This document shows, one piece after another, positions 1-8,247 of a stretch of DNA of 64,000 nucleotides. The stretch comes from Cystobacter ferrugineus (lineage in GTDB: Bacteria; Myxococcota; Myxococcia; Myxococcales; Myxococcaceae), in NCBI RefSeq assembly GCF_001887355.1, contig NZ_MPIN01000001.1:372001-436000 (forward strand), read 5' to 3'. A program made the position numbers and the translations under genes. The notes beneath the pieces are model-generated. The model was given only the letters and a program-made list of their open reading frames with translations, was not told the origin of the DNA and ran no database searches. Position 1 is the first letter of the stretch; each line of letters starts with the position of its first letter.

Positions 1-1
1 G

Positions 2-538
2 CTCGTCAGCTACCCGCCCATCCAGGAGCTCGCGGCCAAGGGCGAGGTGAACATCGTCGAGCTCCAGGGCACGGTGGGCTCCGCTCCCGCCATCGATCGC
101 AAGAAGGGCTTCGAGGAGGTGCTCAAGGAGCAGCCGAAGTTCAAGATCATCCGCTCGCAGACCGGTGACTTCACCCGCGCCAAGGGCAAGGAAGTCATGG
201 AGGCGTTCCTCAAGGCCGAGGGCAAGAAGATCAACGTGCTCTACGCGCACAACGACGACATGGCCATTGGCGCCATCCAAGCCATCGAGGAGGCCGGCCT
301 GAAGCCCGGCAAGGACGTGGTCATCGTGTCCATCGACGCGGTGAAGGGCGCCTTCGAGGCGATGATCGCCGGCAAGCTCAACTGCACGGTGGAATGCAAC
401 CCGCAGCTCGGGCCGCAGCTGATGCGCCTGGTGAAGGACGTGGTGGCCGGCAAGCAGGTGCCCCGGCGCATCGTCACGCAGGAGTCCGTGTTCCCCCAGG
501 AGAGCGCCGCCCGCGAGTTCCCGAACCGCAAGTACTGA
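2..538 (+). CDS. Sugar ABC transporter substrate-binding protein, C-terminal part (YtfQ-like)
   Basis: The reading frame is open from the window edge, so the start lies outside; 178 residues are visible. It is the C-terminal lobe of a periplasmic binding protein of the ribose/galactofuranose type. Motifs include an RSQTGDFTRAKGKEVMEAFL helix, NVLYAHNDDMAIGAIQAIEE (ligand-contact NDDMA loop) and DVVIVSIDAVKGAFEAMIAGK. These match the Peripla_BP_4 fold of E. coli YtfQ. It lies 32 bases upstream of the ATPase gene and probably heads an importer operon. The downstream araD gene and arabinofuranosidases suggest arabinose or arabinofuranose as ligand, which is inference. Confidence 0.9.
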   Translation, partial: LVSYPPIQELAAKGEVNIVELQGTVGSAPAIDRKKGFEEVLKEQPKFKIIRSQTGDFTRAKGKEVMEAFLKAEGKKINVLYAHNDDMAIGAIQAIEEAGLKPGKDVVIVSIDAVKGAFEAMIAGKLNCTVECNPQLGPQLMRLVKDVVAGKQVPRRIVTQESVFPQESAAREFPNRKY

Positions 539-570
539 GCCCCGGTGCCTCGCGCGCGGAGGAGAGGAAC

Positions 571-2118
571 ATGATGCAAGCCGATCCAGTGCTCGAAATG
601 AGGGGAATCTCGAAGCGATTCTCCGGCGTCCAGGCGCTCCAGGGCGTGGATTTCCGCCTGCTGCCCGGCGAGGTCCATACGGTCATGGGTCAGAATGGCG
701 CGGGCAAGTCCACGCTGATCAAGATCCTCACGGGTGTTCATCGTCCGGACTCGGGCCGCATCCTGCTGCAAGGTCAGGACATCAAGCCCCGGAGCCCGCT
801 CGAGGCACGCAAGCTGGGCATCAGCACGGTGTACCAGGAGGTCAACCTCTGCCCGAACCTCTCGGTCGCCGAGAACATCTGCCTCGGCCAGGACGCCTCC
901 GAGACCTTCGCCATCCGCTGGAAGCAGATGCACCAGAAGGCGGAGGCATTGCTGGCGGACCTCAATCTCCAGCTCGACGTCACCGCTCCCCTCTCCTCCT
1001 ACTCCATCGCGGTGCAGCAGGTGTGTGCCATCGCCCGCGCCCTGAGCACGCGGGCGAAGATCCTCATCCTCGACGAGCCCACCTCGAGTCTCGCCGAGGA
1101 CGAGGTGAAGATGCTCCTGTCGGTCATGAGGAAGCTCCGCGCGCAGGGGATGGCCATCCTCTTCGTCACCCACTTCCTCGAGCAGGTCTTCGAGATCTCC
1201 GACCGCATCACCGTCCTCAGGAACGGAGAACTCGTCGGCGAGTACCCCGTCCAGGAGGTGTCGCGCATCGAGCTGGTCACCCGGATGGTCGGCCGCGAGG
1301 TGGCCGGGCCGGGGCCGGGCCGGGGCAAGAGCGCGCGCGTCCCCGCGGGCACGCAGGCCCTGGCGGACGAAGCGCCGGCCCCGGCCGAGGGGCCCTTCCT
1401 CAGCGCGGAGGGACTCGGCCGGCGGGGCTCGGTCCAGGACGTGGGCCTGGAGGTGCGGCGGGGCAAGGCCCTGGGCATGGGAGGGCTGCTGGGCTCGGGA
1501 CGGACCGAGATCGCCCGGCTGCTCTTCGGCATCGATCGGGCCGAGAAGGGCTCCATCAAGATCGAAGGCCGGGCCGCGCGGATCTCCTCCCCCCTGGAGG
1601 CCATCCAGCACGGCATCGGCTTCTGCCCGGAGGATCGCAAGCACGAGGGAATCGTGGGCGAGCTGTCGATCCGCGAGAACATCATGCTCGCGCTCCAGGC
1701 CAAGCGGGGCATCTTCCGCACGCTCTCGCGCAAGCGTCAGGACGAGCTCGCGGCGGGCTACATCGAGGCCCTGGGCATCAAGACCCCGAGCGCGGAGAAG
1801 CCCATCTCGCAGCTCTCGGGGGGAAACCAGCAGAAGGTCCTCCTCGCCCGCTGGCTGGCGACCGAGCCGCGCATGCTCATCCTCGATGAGCCGACCCGCG
1901 GCATCGACGTGGCGGCGAAGCACGAGATCATGGGGAAGGTGATGGAGCTGTGTGACAAGGGAATGGCCATCCTCTTCATCTCGTCGGAGATCGAGGAGGT
2001 GCTCTGCTACTCGGACCGCATCGCGGTCATGCGCGACCGGCGCAAGGTCAGTGAAATCAAGTCGGGCGAGGCGGACGAGAGCATGGTGTTCAAGATCATC
2101 GCGGGGGGAGAGGTATGA
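571..2118 (+). CDS. Sugar ABC transporter ATP-binding protein (YtfR/RbsA-like, double NBD)
   Basis: This 515-residue protein has two fused nucleotide-binding domains, the usual form for carbohydrate-type-2 importers. The first has a full Walker A (GQNGAGKST) and Walker B (ILILDEPTSS), but its signature is degenerate (SIAVQQ). The second has a degenerate Walker A (GLLGSGRTEIARLLFG), a full signature (LSGGNQQ) and Walker B (MLILDEPTRGID). Such asymmetry is normal in RbsA-type ATPases. The ATG at 571 is chosen because a GGAGGAGAGG ribosome site sits 4 bases upstream; the frame is open further 5' but overlaps the binding-protein gene. It energises uptake with the two permeases that follow and overlaps the first by four bases (ATGA). 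Confidence 0.95.
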   Translation: MMQADPVLEMRGISKRFSGVQALQGVDFRLLPGEVHTVMGQNGAGKSTLIKILTGVHRPDSGRILLQGQDIKPRSPLEARKLGISTVYQEVNLCPNLSVAENICLGQDASETFAIRWKQMHQKAEALLADLNLQLDVTAPLSSYSIAVQQVCAIARALSTRAKILILDEPTSSLAEDEVKMLLSVMRKLRAQGMAILFVTHFLEQVFEISDRITVLRNGELVGEYPVQEVSRIELVTRMVGREVAGPGPGRGKSARVPAGTQALADEAPAPAEGPFLSAEGLGRRGSVQDVGLEVRRGKALGMGGLLGSGRTEIARLLFGIDRAEKGSIKIEGRAARISSPLEAIQHGIGFCPEDRKHEGIVGELSIRENIMLALQAKRGIFRTLSRKRQDELAAGYIEALGIKTPSAEKPISQLSGGNQQKVLLARWLATEPRMLILDEPTRGIDVAAKHEIMGKVMELCDKGMAILFISSEIEEVLCYSDRIAVMRDRRKVSEIKSGEADESMVFKIIAGGEV

Positions 2119-3191
2119 GCGCGGCCACGAAGTCCCCCGAGGCGTCCCGGGCGTCCGAGTCCCTGCGAGCGCTGGTCAGGGGACGGCTCTTCTGGCCGCT
2201 GGTCACCCTGGCCCTGTTGCTCTCGTTCAACCTGGTCTTCAACACGCACTTCTTCTCCATCACCGTCCGGGACGGCCATCTGTATGGCAGCCTGATCGAC
2301 ATCCTCAACCGCGCCGCGCCCCTGATGATCGTCGCCATGGGGCTGACGCTGGTGATCGCCACCCATGGCATCGACATCTCGGTGGGCGCGGTGGTGGCCA
2401 TCTCGGGAGCGGTGGCGGCGACGCTGATCGGCGGTCAGCTCACTCCGGGCGGTGGAGCACCGGAGGCGGCCGGCCATCCGATGCCGCTCGTCATCATCGC
2501 GGCCCTGGGCGTGGCGATGGCACTCGGAATGTGGAACGGCGCACTCATCTCCTTCTTCGGCATGCAGCCCATCATCGCCACGCTGATCCTCCTGGTGGCG
2601 GGGCGCGGCGTGGCCCAGCTCATCACGGGCGGGCAGATCATCACCATCTACCACACCCCCTACTTCTTCATCGGCAATGGGTTCTTCGCGGGGCTGCCGT
2701 TCTCGCTCTTCATCGTGACCGCCGTGCTGCTGTTCCTGCTGGTGCTCACGCGCCGGACCGCGCTGGGACTCTTCATCGAGGCGGTCGGGCTCAATCCCGT
2801 CGCCGCCCGCTTCGCGGGAGTCCGGGCGCGCGCCATCACCTTCTGGGCCTACGCCTTCTGTGGCCTGTGCGCCGGAATCGCGGGGCTCATCATCAGCTCG
2901 AACGTCAAGAGCGCGGACGGCAACAACGCGGGCCTGCTCTTCGAGCTGGATGCCATCCTCGCGGTGGTCCTGGGGGGAACGTCGCTCAATGGCGGCCGGT
3001 TCACGCTGGTGGGCAGCGTGCTGGGGGCCCTCATCATCCAGACCCTCACCACGACCATCTACTCCGTCGGCGTGCCGCCCGAGGTGACGCTGGTGGTGAA
3101 GGCCGCCGTCGTCTTTCTCGTCAGCATCCTGCAGTCCGATCGGGTGCGCGACCGCATCACCTCGATGGGCAAGCTGGGGGAGGCACTGTGA
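2115..3191 (+). CDS. Sugar ABC transporter permease (YtfT-like)
   Basis: This 358-residue polytopic membrane protein belongs to the branched-chain/ribose permease family (BPD_transp_2). A short cytoplasmic N-terminus precedes about eight to ten hydrophobic segments. The family motif ATHGIDISVGAVVAISGAVA occurs near residue 77, followed by GMQPIIATL and AILAVVLGGTSLNGGRF. It should form the inner-membrane channel as a heterodimer with the next gene product. Translation is probably coupled to the ATPase gene through an ATGA overlap, and the stop overlaps the next start (GTGA). Confidence 0.93.
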   Translation: MSAATKSPEASRASESLRALVRGRLFWPLVTLALLLSFNLVFNTHFFSITVRDGHLYGSLIDILNRAAPLMIVAMGLTLVIATHGIDISVGAVVAISGAVAATLIGGQLTPGGGAPEAAGHPMPLVIIAALGVAMALGMWNGALISFFGMQPIIATLILLVAGRGVAQLITGGQIITIYHTPYFFIGNGFFAGLPFSLFIVTAVLLFLLVLTRRTALGLFIEAVGLNPVAARFAGVRARAITFWAYAFCGLCAGIAGLIISSNVKSADGNNAGLLFELDAILAVVLGGTSLNGGRFTLVGSVLGALIIQTLTTTIYSVGVPPEVTLVVKAAVVFLVSILQSDRVRDRITSMGKLGEAL

Positions 3192-4303
3192 GGAACGAGA
3201 GCGACTCCAGGTTCTTCGCCGCACCCCGCCCCCTCCCGGCTCGCGCGCCCGCGCGGCCTCGGCTGGATTCGCGGCACCTGCCGTTCATGGTCACCCTGGG
3301 ACTGTTCGGGGTGATGTTCGGCGCGGGCTCGATCGCGTTCGACGGCTTCTTCTCCCTCCAGGTCTTCCTCAACCTGTTCATCGACAACGCCTTCCTGCTG
3401 ATCGCCGCGGTCGGGATGACCTTCGTCATCATCTCCGGCGGCATCGACCTGTCGGTGGGCTCGGTGACCGCGCTCACCACCATGGTGTTGGCATACCTCG
3501 TCGAGAACCGGGGCTGGAGCCCCGCGCTGGTCATCCCGCTGGTCCTGTTGATGGGCGCCACCATCGGACTGATCCATGGGTTCGTCATCCAGTACTTCTC
3601 GCTCCAACCCTTCATCGTCACCCTGGCGGGCATGTTCCTCGCCCGGGGGCTCTGCTACCTCATCAGCGTCGACTCGATCGCCATCTCCCATCCCTTCTTC
3701 ACCGACATCTCCGCGATCCGCTATCCCCTGCCCTTCGAGACCTCCGTCTCCGTCAATGTCGTCATGGCGCTGGGGGTCCTGCTCGGAGCGGTGTACCTGG
3801 CGCACTCCACGCGCCTGGGGCGGACGCTGTATGCCATTGGCGGCAGTGAGCAGTCCGCCCTGCTGATGGGCCTGCCGGTCGCGCGGACGAAGATCTTCGT
3901 CTACACGTTCAGTGGTTTCTGTTCCGCCCTGGCGGGCATCGCCTTCACCTTCTACATGCTCTCTGGCTACGGGTTGCACGCGCAGGGAATGGAGATGGAT
4001 GCCATCGCGGCGGTGGTGGTGGGGGGGACCCTGCTCACGGGCGGCGCGGGCCATGTCCTGGGCACCCTGGTCGGAGTGTTGATCTACGGCACCATCCAGA
4101 CCCTCATCATGTTCGAGGGCAGCCTCAGCTCCTGGTGGACGAAGATCGTCATTGGCCTGCTGCTGCTCGTCTTCTGCCTGCTGCAGAAGGTGCTGGCCAG
4201 AGCGCCCGCGCGCCAGGGGTCCACCCGCGCGGCCCGGCAGGACACCGCGCAGCCCCACTCCATCTCCTCCCCCATCGAGCAGACCGCCCAGGCGGGCGGG
4301 TAA
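3188..4303 (+). CDS. Sugar ABC transporter permease (YjfF-like)
   Basis: This second permease has 371 residues and begins at a GTG overlapping the previous stop (GTGA). It is the YjfF-type partner: the membrane-family motif VIISGGIDLSVGSVTALTT is near residue 80, followed by FSLQPFIVTLAGMF and AIAAVVVGGTLLTGGAG. About 35 polar residues precede the first membrane segment, and the tail beyond the last segment is Ala/Pro/Gln-rich. Two different permeases with one double ATPase is the YtfQRT-YjfF arrangement, known in E. coli for furanose sugars. A methionine at residue 34 is an alternative start, but the overlap favours the GTG. Confidence 0.9.
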   Translation: MRNESDSRFFAAPRPLPARAPARPRLDSRHLPFMVTLGLFGVMFGAGSIAFDGFFSLQVFLNLFIDNAFLLIAAVGMTFVIISGGIDLSVGSVTALTTMVLAYLVENRGWSPALVIPLVLLMGATIGLIHGFVIQYFSLQPFIVTLAGMFLARGLCYLISVDSIAISHPFFTDISAIRYPLPFETSVSVNVVMALGVLLGAVYLAHSTRLGRTLYAIGGSEQSALLMGLPVARTKIFVYTFSGFCSALAGIAFTFYMLSGYGLHAQGMEMDAIAAVVVGGTLLTGGAGHVLGTLVGVLIYGTIQTLIMFEGSLSSWWTKIVIGLLLLVFCLLQKVLARAPARQGSTRAARQDTAQPHSISSPIEQTAQAGG

Positions 4304-4342
4304 CCCCCACGCAGCACCCTTCCCGGACGGCATCGAGGCGCC

Positions 4343-5041
4343 ATGGAATCGAAATACCACGCACTGAAAGAACGAGCCTGGGCGGCGAACATGGAGATCC
4401 CGCGGCGTGGGCTCGCCATCTATACCTTCGGCAATGTCTCCGCCCTGGACGCCCGGGCGGGCGTCTTCGCCATCAAGCCGAGCGGCGTGCCCTATGAGCA
4501 GCTCCAGGTGGAGCACATGGTGGTGGTGGACCTCGAGGGGAGGATCGTCGAGGGCACCCTGCGGCCCTCCTCCGACACGCGGACCCACCTCGTCCTGTAC
4601 CGCAACCTCAAGGGCGTGGGGGGCATCGTCCACACGCACTCGACCTATGCCACCGGCTGGGCCCAGGCCCACCTGCCCATCCCCATCTACGGCACCACCC
4701 ACGCCGACCACCTCGCCGAGGACGTGCCCTGCACGGAGGTCATGAGCGCCGAGGCGGTGGAACGCGACTACGAGATGGAGACCGGCCAGCAGATCCTGGA
4801 ATGCTTCCGCCACCGCGACCCCCTGCACACGCCCATGGTGCTGGTGGCCGGACACGCGCCCTTCGCCTGGGGAGAAACCCCCGAGAAGGCGGTCTACAAC
4901 GCCGCCGTGCTGGAGGAACTCGCGAAGATGGCCTTCATCACCCGTGGGATTCATCCCGAAGCCGCGCGTCTCCCCGACCGGCTCGTTCGCAAACACTTCG
5001 AGCGCAAGCACGGACCGCGCGCGTACTACGGCCAGAAGTAG
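4343..5041 (+). CDS. araD: L-ribulose-5-phosphate 4-epimerase (class II aldolase family)
   Basis: At 232 residues it has the normal AraD length. It would interconvert L-ribulose 5-phosphate and D-xylulose 5-phosphate, the last step of L-arabinose catabolism, in the cytosol with a divalent metal. Visible motifs: GNVSALD (phosphate-binding loop), IKPSGVPYE, VHTHSTYATGWAQ (metal histidines), YGTTHADH, and GHAPFAWG (third metal histidine). It follows the importer genes by 39 bases and is probably co-transcribed. This linkage is the best evidence that the importer carries an arabinose-type sugar. A related ulose-phosphate epimerase is possible but less likely. Confidence 0.92.
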   Translation: MESKYHALKERAWAANMEIPRRGLAIYTFGNVSALDARAGVFAIKPSGVPYEQLQVEHMVVVDLEGRIVEGTLRPSSDTRTHLVLYRNLKGVGGIVHTHSTYATGWAQAHLPIPIYGTTHADHLAEDVPCTEVMSAEAVERDYEMETGQQILECFRHRDPLHTPMVLVAGHAPFAWGETPEKAVYNAAVLEELAKMAFITRGIHPEAARLPDRLVRKHFERKHGPRAYYGQK

Positions 5042-5047
5042 CGCGGC

Positions 5048-5081
5048 CCGCCGGGCACACGCGGTGGCGCGTGCCCGGCGG
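5048..5081. terminator. Bidirectional hairpin between convergent araD and GH43 genes
   Basis: An 11-bp perfect G/C-rich stem (5048-5058 pairing with 5071-5081) surrounds a 12-base loop. It sits in the 57-base gap between two convergent genes. There is no clear T-run on either side, so it may act as a mRNA 3'-end hairpin or a weak terminator. Confidence 0.55.
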
Positions 5082-5098
5082 TCCCTCCCGCCCGGCCC

Positions 5099-6523
5099 TC
5101 AATCCGCGATGAACGTCGCGTCCGCCTTGTCCGTGGAGGTGGAGAGCGGCTGGACGTAGAGCAGGTAGTTGAAGTGGCGCAGGTAGCGCCCGGCGTAGTT
5201 GTACGACTCGAACGACGAGCCCTCGCTGCTCGCCAGGCCGGAGCGCTGGTAGAACGACGCATCGTTCTTGAACGAGGTGGAGCCATCACTCTTCTCCACC
5301 CAGGCCTCGAAGTTCTTGTGCCGCAGGTAGTAGCCCGGGAAGTTCGCCGACTCGAACGAGACCGTTCCCGAGCCGGAGAGGCCCGGCACGAGCCGGAACT
5401 GCGAATCCGCCAGGGGATTCACATTGGCCTCGAGCCGGGCCCGGAACTCCCAGTGACGGATCACGTAGTTGGGCTGGTTGTACGACTTGAACCGGAAGGG
5501 CGTGACCCCATCCGCCAGCGGAATTCCGAAGTTCGGTGTCCCGTCCGCGTTCCAGTAGATCTTCTGCACGCGGGTGTGGCGGTTCGGATCGTACAGCGGG
5601 TCCCCGTTGATCTGCTGGTAGGGGCGCGCGTGGTAGACGAGAAGGTCGCTCTGGCCGTCCTCGGACACGGTGAAGAAGTTGTGGCCGGGGCCGTACTGGC
5701 TCGTGTTCACGTTGCTGACGAACACGGGCGTCGGCGACTTCCGCCAGGAAGCGGGATTGAGGAGATCACTGCTGTCGGAGGCCGTCAGCATGCCCATGCA
5801 GTAGCGGTCATCGGTCTTGCTGGCGGAGTAGGTGACGAAGATCTTCCCGTTCTTCTTGAGGACCGCGGGGCCCTCGTTGACCCGGAAGCCCTGGGTCTCC
5901 CAGGCGTACTCGGGCCGGGTCAGCAGCACCGGGGAGCCCGCGAGGGTGGTGGGGCTGCTCATCTTCGCGATGTACACATTGCTGTCCGGATTGTACTGCG
6001 CCCAGAGCATGTATCGCTGGCCGTTGTGCTCGAAGGTGGTGGCATCGAGTGAGAACGACTCCACTCCCGTGGAGATGATGCCTTTCTCGGTCCAGGACCC
6101 GGTCAACGGGTTGGCACTGCTGTTCTCGAGGGCATACATGCGGATCCTCCAGATATCGTTGGAGGCACCCGCCGCGAAGTAGATGTACCACTTGCCCGAG
6201 ATGAAGTGGAGCTCCGGCGCCCAGATGTGCGCCGCCATCTCGCCGGAAGAATGCTTGCGCCAGACCACCGTCTCCGCCGCGGAGGCCAGGCCCTGGATCG
6301 ACGTCGCGCGCCGCAGGATGATCCGGTCGTACTCCGGAACGGAAGCCGTGAAGTAGTAGTAGCCGTCGGTGTGCTTGAAGATCTGGGCGTCTGCCCGCTG
6401 GGCAATCAGGGGGTTCGTATACTTCGGGGGAGCAGCCAGGGCAGTTCCCGCCGCGAGGCCCAGGGACAGGGCCGCCACGACCAGGGAGAGCACGCGCTTC
6501 GGGAGGGATGAGCGTTTCGTCAT
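5099..6523 (-). CDS. Secreted GH43 alpha-L-arabinofuranosidase with AbfB (CBM42-type) module
   Basis: This 474-residue exported enzyme is predicted to release L-arabinose from arabinan side chains or ends. After a signal peptide (about residues 1-31, ending TALAAP) comes a five-bladed GH43 domain of about 300 residues. It has the aspartate base in RADAQIFKH, the pKa-modulating aspartate in SFSLDATTFEHNG and the acid glutamate in VNEGPAVLKKNGK. The last 140 residues are an AbfB beta-trefoil with repeats such as VIRHWEFRARLE, YYLRHKNFEAWV and YLRHFNYLLYV, which bind arabinofuranose. The start at 6523 has AGGAAG eight bases upstream; an ATG 30 bases earlier lacks one. It lies 51 bases downstream of a related enzyme, so the pair is probably one operon. 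Confidence 0.92.
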   Translation of the reverse strand: MTKRSSLPKRVLSLVVAALSLGLAAGTALAAPPKYTNPLIAQRADAQIFKHTDGYYYFTASVPEYDRIILRRATSIQGLASAAETVVWRKHSSGEMAAHIWAPELHFISGKWYIYFAAGASNDIWRIRMYALENSSANPLTGSWTEKGIISTGVESFSLDATTFEHNGQRYMLWAQYNPDSNVYIAKMSSPTTLAGSPVLLTRPEYAWETQGFRVNEGPAVLKKNGKIFVTYSASKTDDRYCMGMLTASDSSDLLNPASWRKSPTPVFVSNVNTSQYGPGHNFFTVSEDGQSDLLVYHARPYQQINGDPLYDPNRHTRVQKIYWNADGTPNFGIPLADGVTPFRFKSYNQPNYVIRHWEFRARLEANVNPLADSQFRLVPGLSGSGTVSFESANFPGYYLRHKNFEAWVEKSDGSTSFKNDASFYQRSGLASSEGSSFESYNYAGRYLRHFNYLLYVQPLSTSTDKADATFIAD

Positions 6524-6574
6524 TGAAGGTTCTTCCTTTCCTCGGGTCATCACGAGACAGGGTTCAGCCCCGGG

Positions 6575-7891
6575 TCACGGACTGACTTCCTTGAACGTCG
6601 CGTCCGACTGCCCGGTCGAGCTGTTGATGGGATCGATGCGGAGCGTGTAGTTGGAGTGGCGGATGTAGGAACCTGGAACGTTGTACGACTGGTAGGACGT
6701 CCAGGCCGGGTTCGCCAGGCCCGCGACATCCCGGAAGGTGGCGTCCTGTTTGAACTGATCCGTGCCATCATTGCGCGCCAGGACCAGCACGTAGTTGCTG
6801 TGTCTGAGGAAGTAGCCGGGAAGGTTGACCGACTCGAACGAGACGGCGCTGTTGCCATCGGCCAATCCAGGAACGATGCGGAAGCGTGAATCCTCGGCCG
6901 GAGACACGTTCGGATCGATGCGGGCTTGATAGTTGTAATGGCGGGCGTAACGGTCCGGGAAGTTGAAGGACTGGAGTCGCCGGATGTCACCGGCCTGTCC
7001 CGTCTCCTTCAGCACGGTCAGGTGCCGGACGAAGCCCGTGAGCGAGGGGAGCTCCTTCCTGGCCGACCAGGAGGCGAAGGTGTTGGCCGAGTCGCTGTAG
7101 TAGTACTTCCCGGACGAGTATCCGTCGAAGAGGATCCGCCAGGAACCATTGTCCAACTGGATCAGGGCCGGACCTTCCACCCAGTTGCCCCAGCCCGCCC
7201 AATCCCCGGTGCCCTTGAAGGTGTAGGGTCCGGTCAAACTGGAAGCCGTCGCGTACTCGATGTACTTGCTCGTCTCGTTCTTGGTGAACGCATGGTAGGT
7301 GCTGCCCAGCTTGACGATGAACGTGTCGATGTAGTTGGGCCCCAGGCCCGACAGGGGGACGGGGCTGGACCAGGCGGTCAGTGAGGGGTTGAGCGCCTTG
7401 ATGACATGAGGGGTGAAGTTGCTGGTGCCCGTGGTGCGCAGCGAGACGATGATGTTGATGCTGCCGTCGCTGTCCTTGAACCACTCGGGCGCCCAGGTGT
7501 TCTGCAGGTTCGCCGTCGGAAGCGTGACATTTTGCATGAAGGTCCAGTTCACGCGATCGGTGCTCTTGGCGAAACCAATCGTGTTGCCGTCCCAGTTCGT
7601 GGTGTACGTCACGTAGTACACCCCGTCCGTGTGTCGGAGGAGGCTTGGGTCGCGGATCAATCCCGACGGAGGTGTATAGGCGGGCCCCTTCATCAATCCG
7701 TAATGGGTGCCGTCATAGGACTGGTACACGTACATGTTCGATTCACTCGAGTTCGTGAACGCGGTCATGGTGTACACCGGGGTGGCGGCGGAGGCCGGGG
7801 CCGGCAGGAGCGTGAGCACTGCCAGGGCCATCGATGTGAGCGCTAACATTCCGGAACGTGTCGAATCGCTCGTTGTTCTCGTCGGGGGCAT
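6575..7891 (-). CDS. Secreted GH43-family glycosidase with AbfB (CBM42-type) module
   Basis: This 438-residue protein starts with a signal peptide ending PAPASA-A. The GH43-type propeller has SGLIRDPSLLRHTDG (catalytic base aspartate), NYIDTFIVKLG (modulating aspartate) and NWVEGPALIQLDNG (acid glutamate). The C-terminal third carries three AbfB trefoil repeats (YARHYNYQARID, YFLRHSNYVLVL, YIRHSNYTLRID). It resembles arabinosidases acting on arabinan or arabinoxylan; the exact linkage cannot be read from sequence. The start at 7891 is preceded by AGGAG with eight-base spacing. It is the first gene of the minus-strand pair and only distantly similar to its partner in the catalytic part. Confidence 0.9.
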   Translation of the reverse strand: MPPTRTTSDSTRSGMLALTSMALAVLTLLPAPASAATPVYTMTAFTNSSESNMYVYQSYDGTHYGLMKGPAYTPPSGLIRDPSLLRHTDGVYYVTYTTNWDGNTIGFAKSTDRVNWTFMQNVTLPTANLQNTWAPEWFKDSDGSINIIVSLRTTGTSNFTPHVIKALNPSLTAWSSPVPLSGLGPNYIDTFIVKLGSTYHAFTKNETSKYIEYATASSLTGPYTFKGTGDWAGWGNWVEGPALIQLDNGSWRILFDGYSSGKYYYSDSANTFASWSARKELPSLTGFVRHLTVLKETGQAGDIRRLQSFNFPDRYARHYNYQARIDPNVSPAEDSRFRIVPGLADGNSAVSFESVNLPGYFLRHSNYVLVLARNDGTDQFKQDATFRDVAGLANPAWTSYQSYNVPGSYIRHSNYTLRIDPINSSTGQSDATFKEVSP

Positions 7892-8247
7892 GAACAAGAC
7901 TCCTGCGGTGTCGGGGAAGGGACCGCGCGCTGGACATCAACAGCCACGGTTACATCTATGTGAACCCCTTCTTTGGTATACGGTCAAGGCACTGAATTCA
8001 CATTTTACGGTTGCCGCGTGCGGCACCCGCGCAACGCATTGCATCATCTGCTCAACGAATCCTCTTCGAGTCGTTCAACCGTTCACCGGCCAACTCGAGG
8101 CGTGAATCATCCGTCGCACGGGTCGGTTACCCGGACTCCGGGCGTCGCCGTCACCTCCGGTTACAAGCCGGTTACACCCCGCGCGGTCCTTCATTCGTAC
8201 TGTTCTCCGCGTGCTCGATCGGGCACCGACGTACGAAAGGACGCACG
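7892..8247. promoter_or_regulatory. Divergent intergenic region with an inverted repeat
   Basis: This 356-base gap separates the minus-strand GH43 pair from the plus-strand vWA gene and must hold both promoters. Around 7958-8010 the sequence becomes notably A/T-rich. It contains a 7-bp inverted repeat, ATGTGAA (7958-7964) and TTCACAT (7997-8003), with a TGAATTCA palindrome at 7993-8000. These could be operator half-sites for sugar-responsive control, which is a guess. No gene is visible here. Confidence 0.4.
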
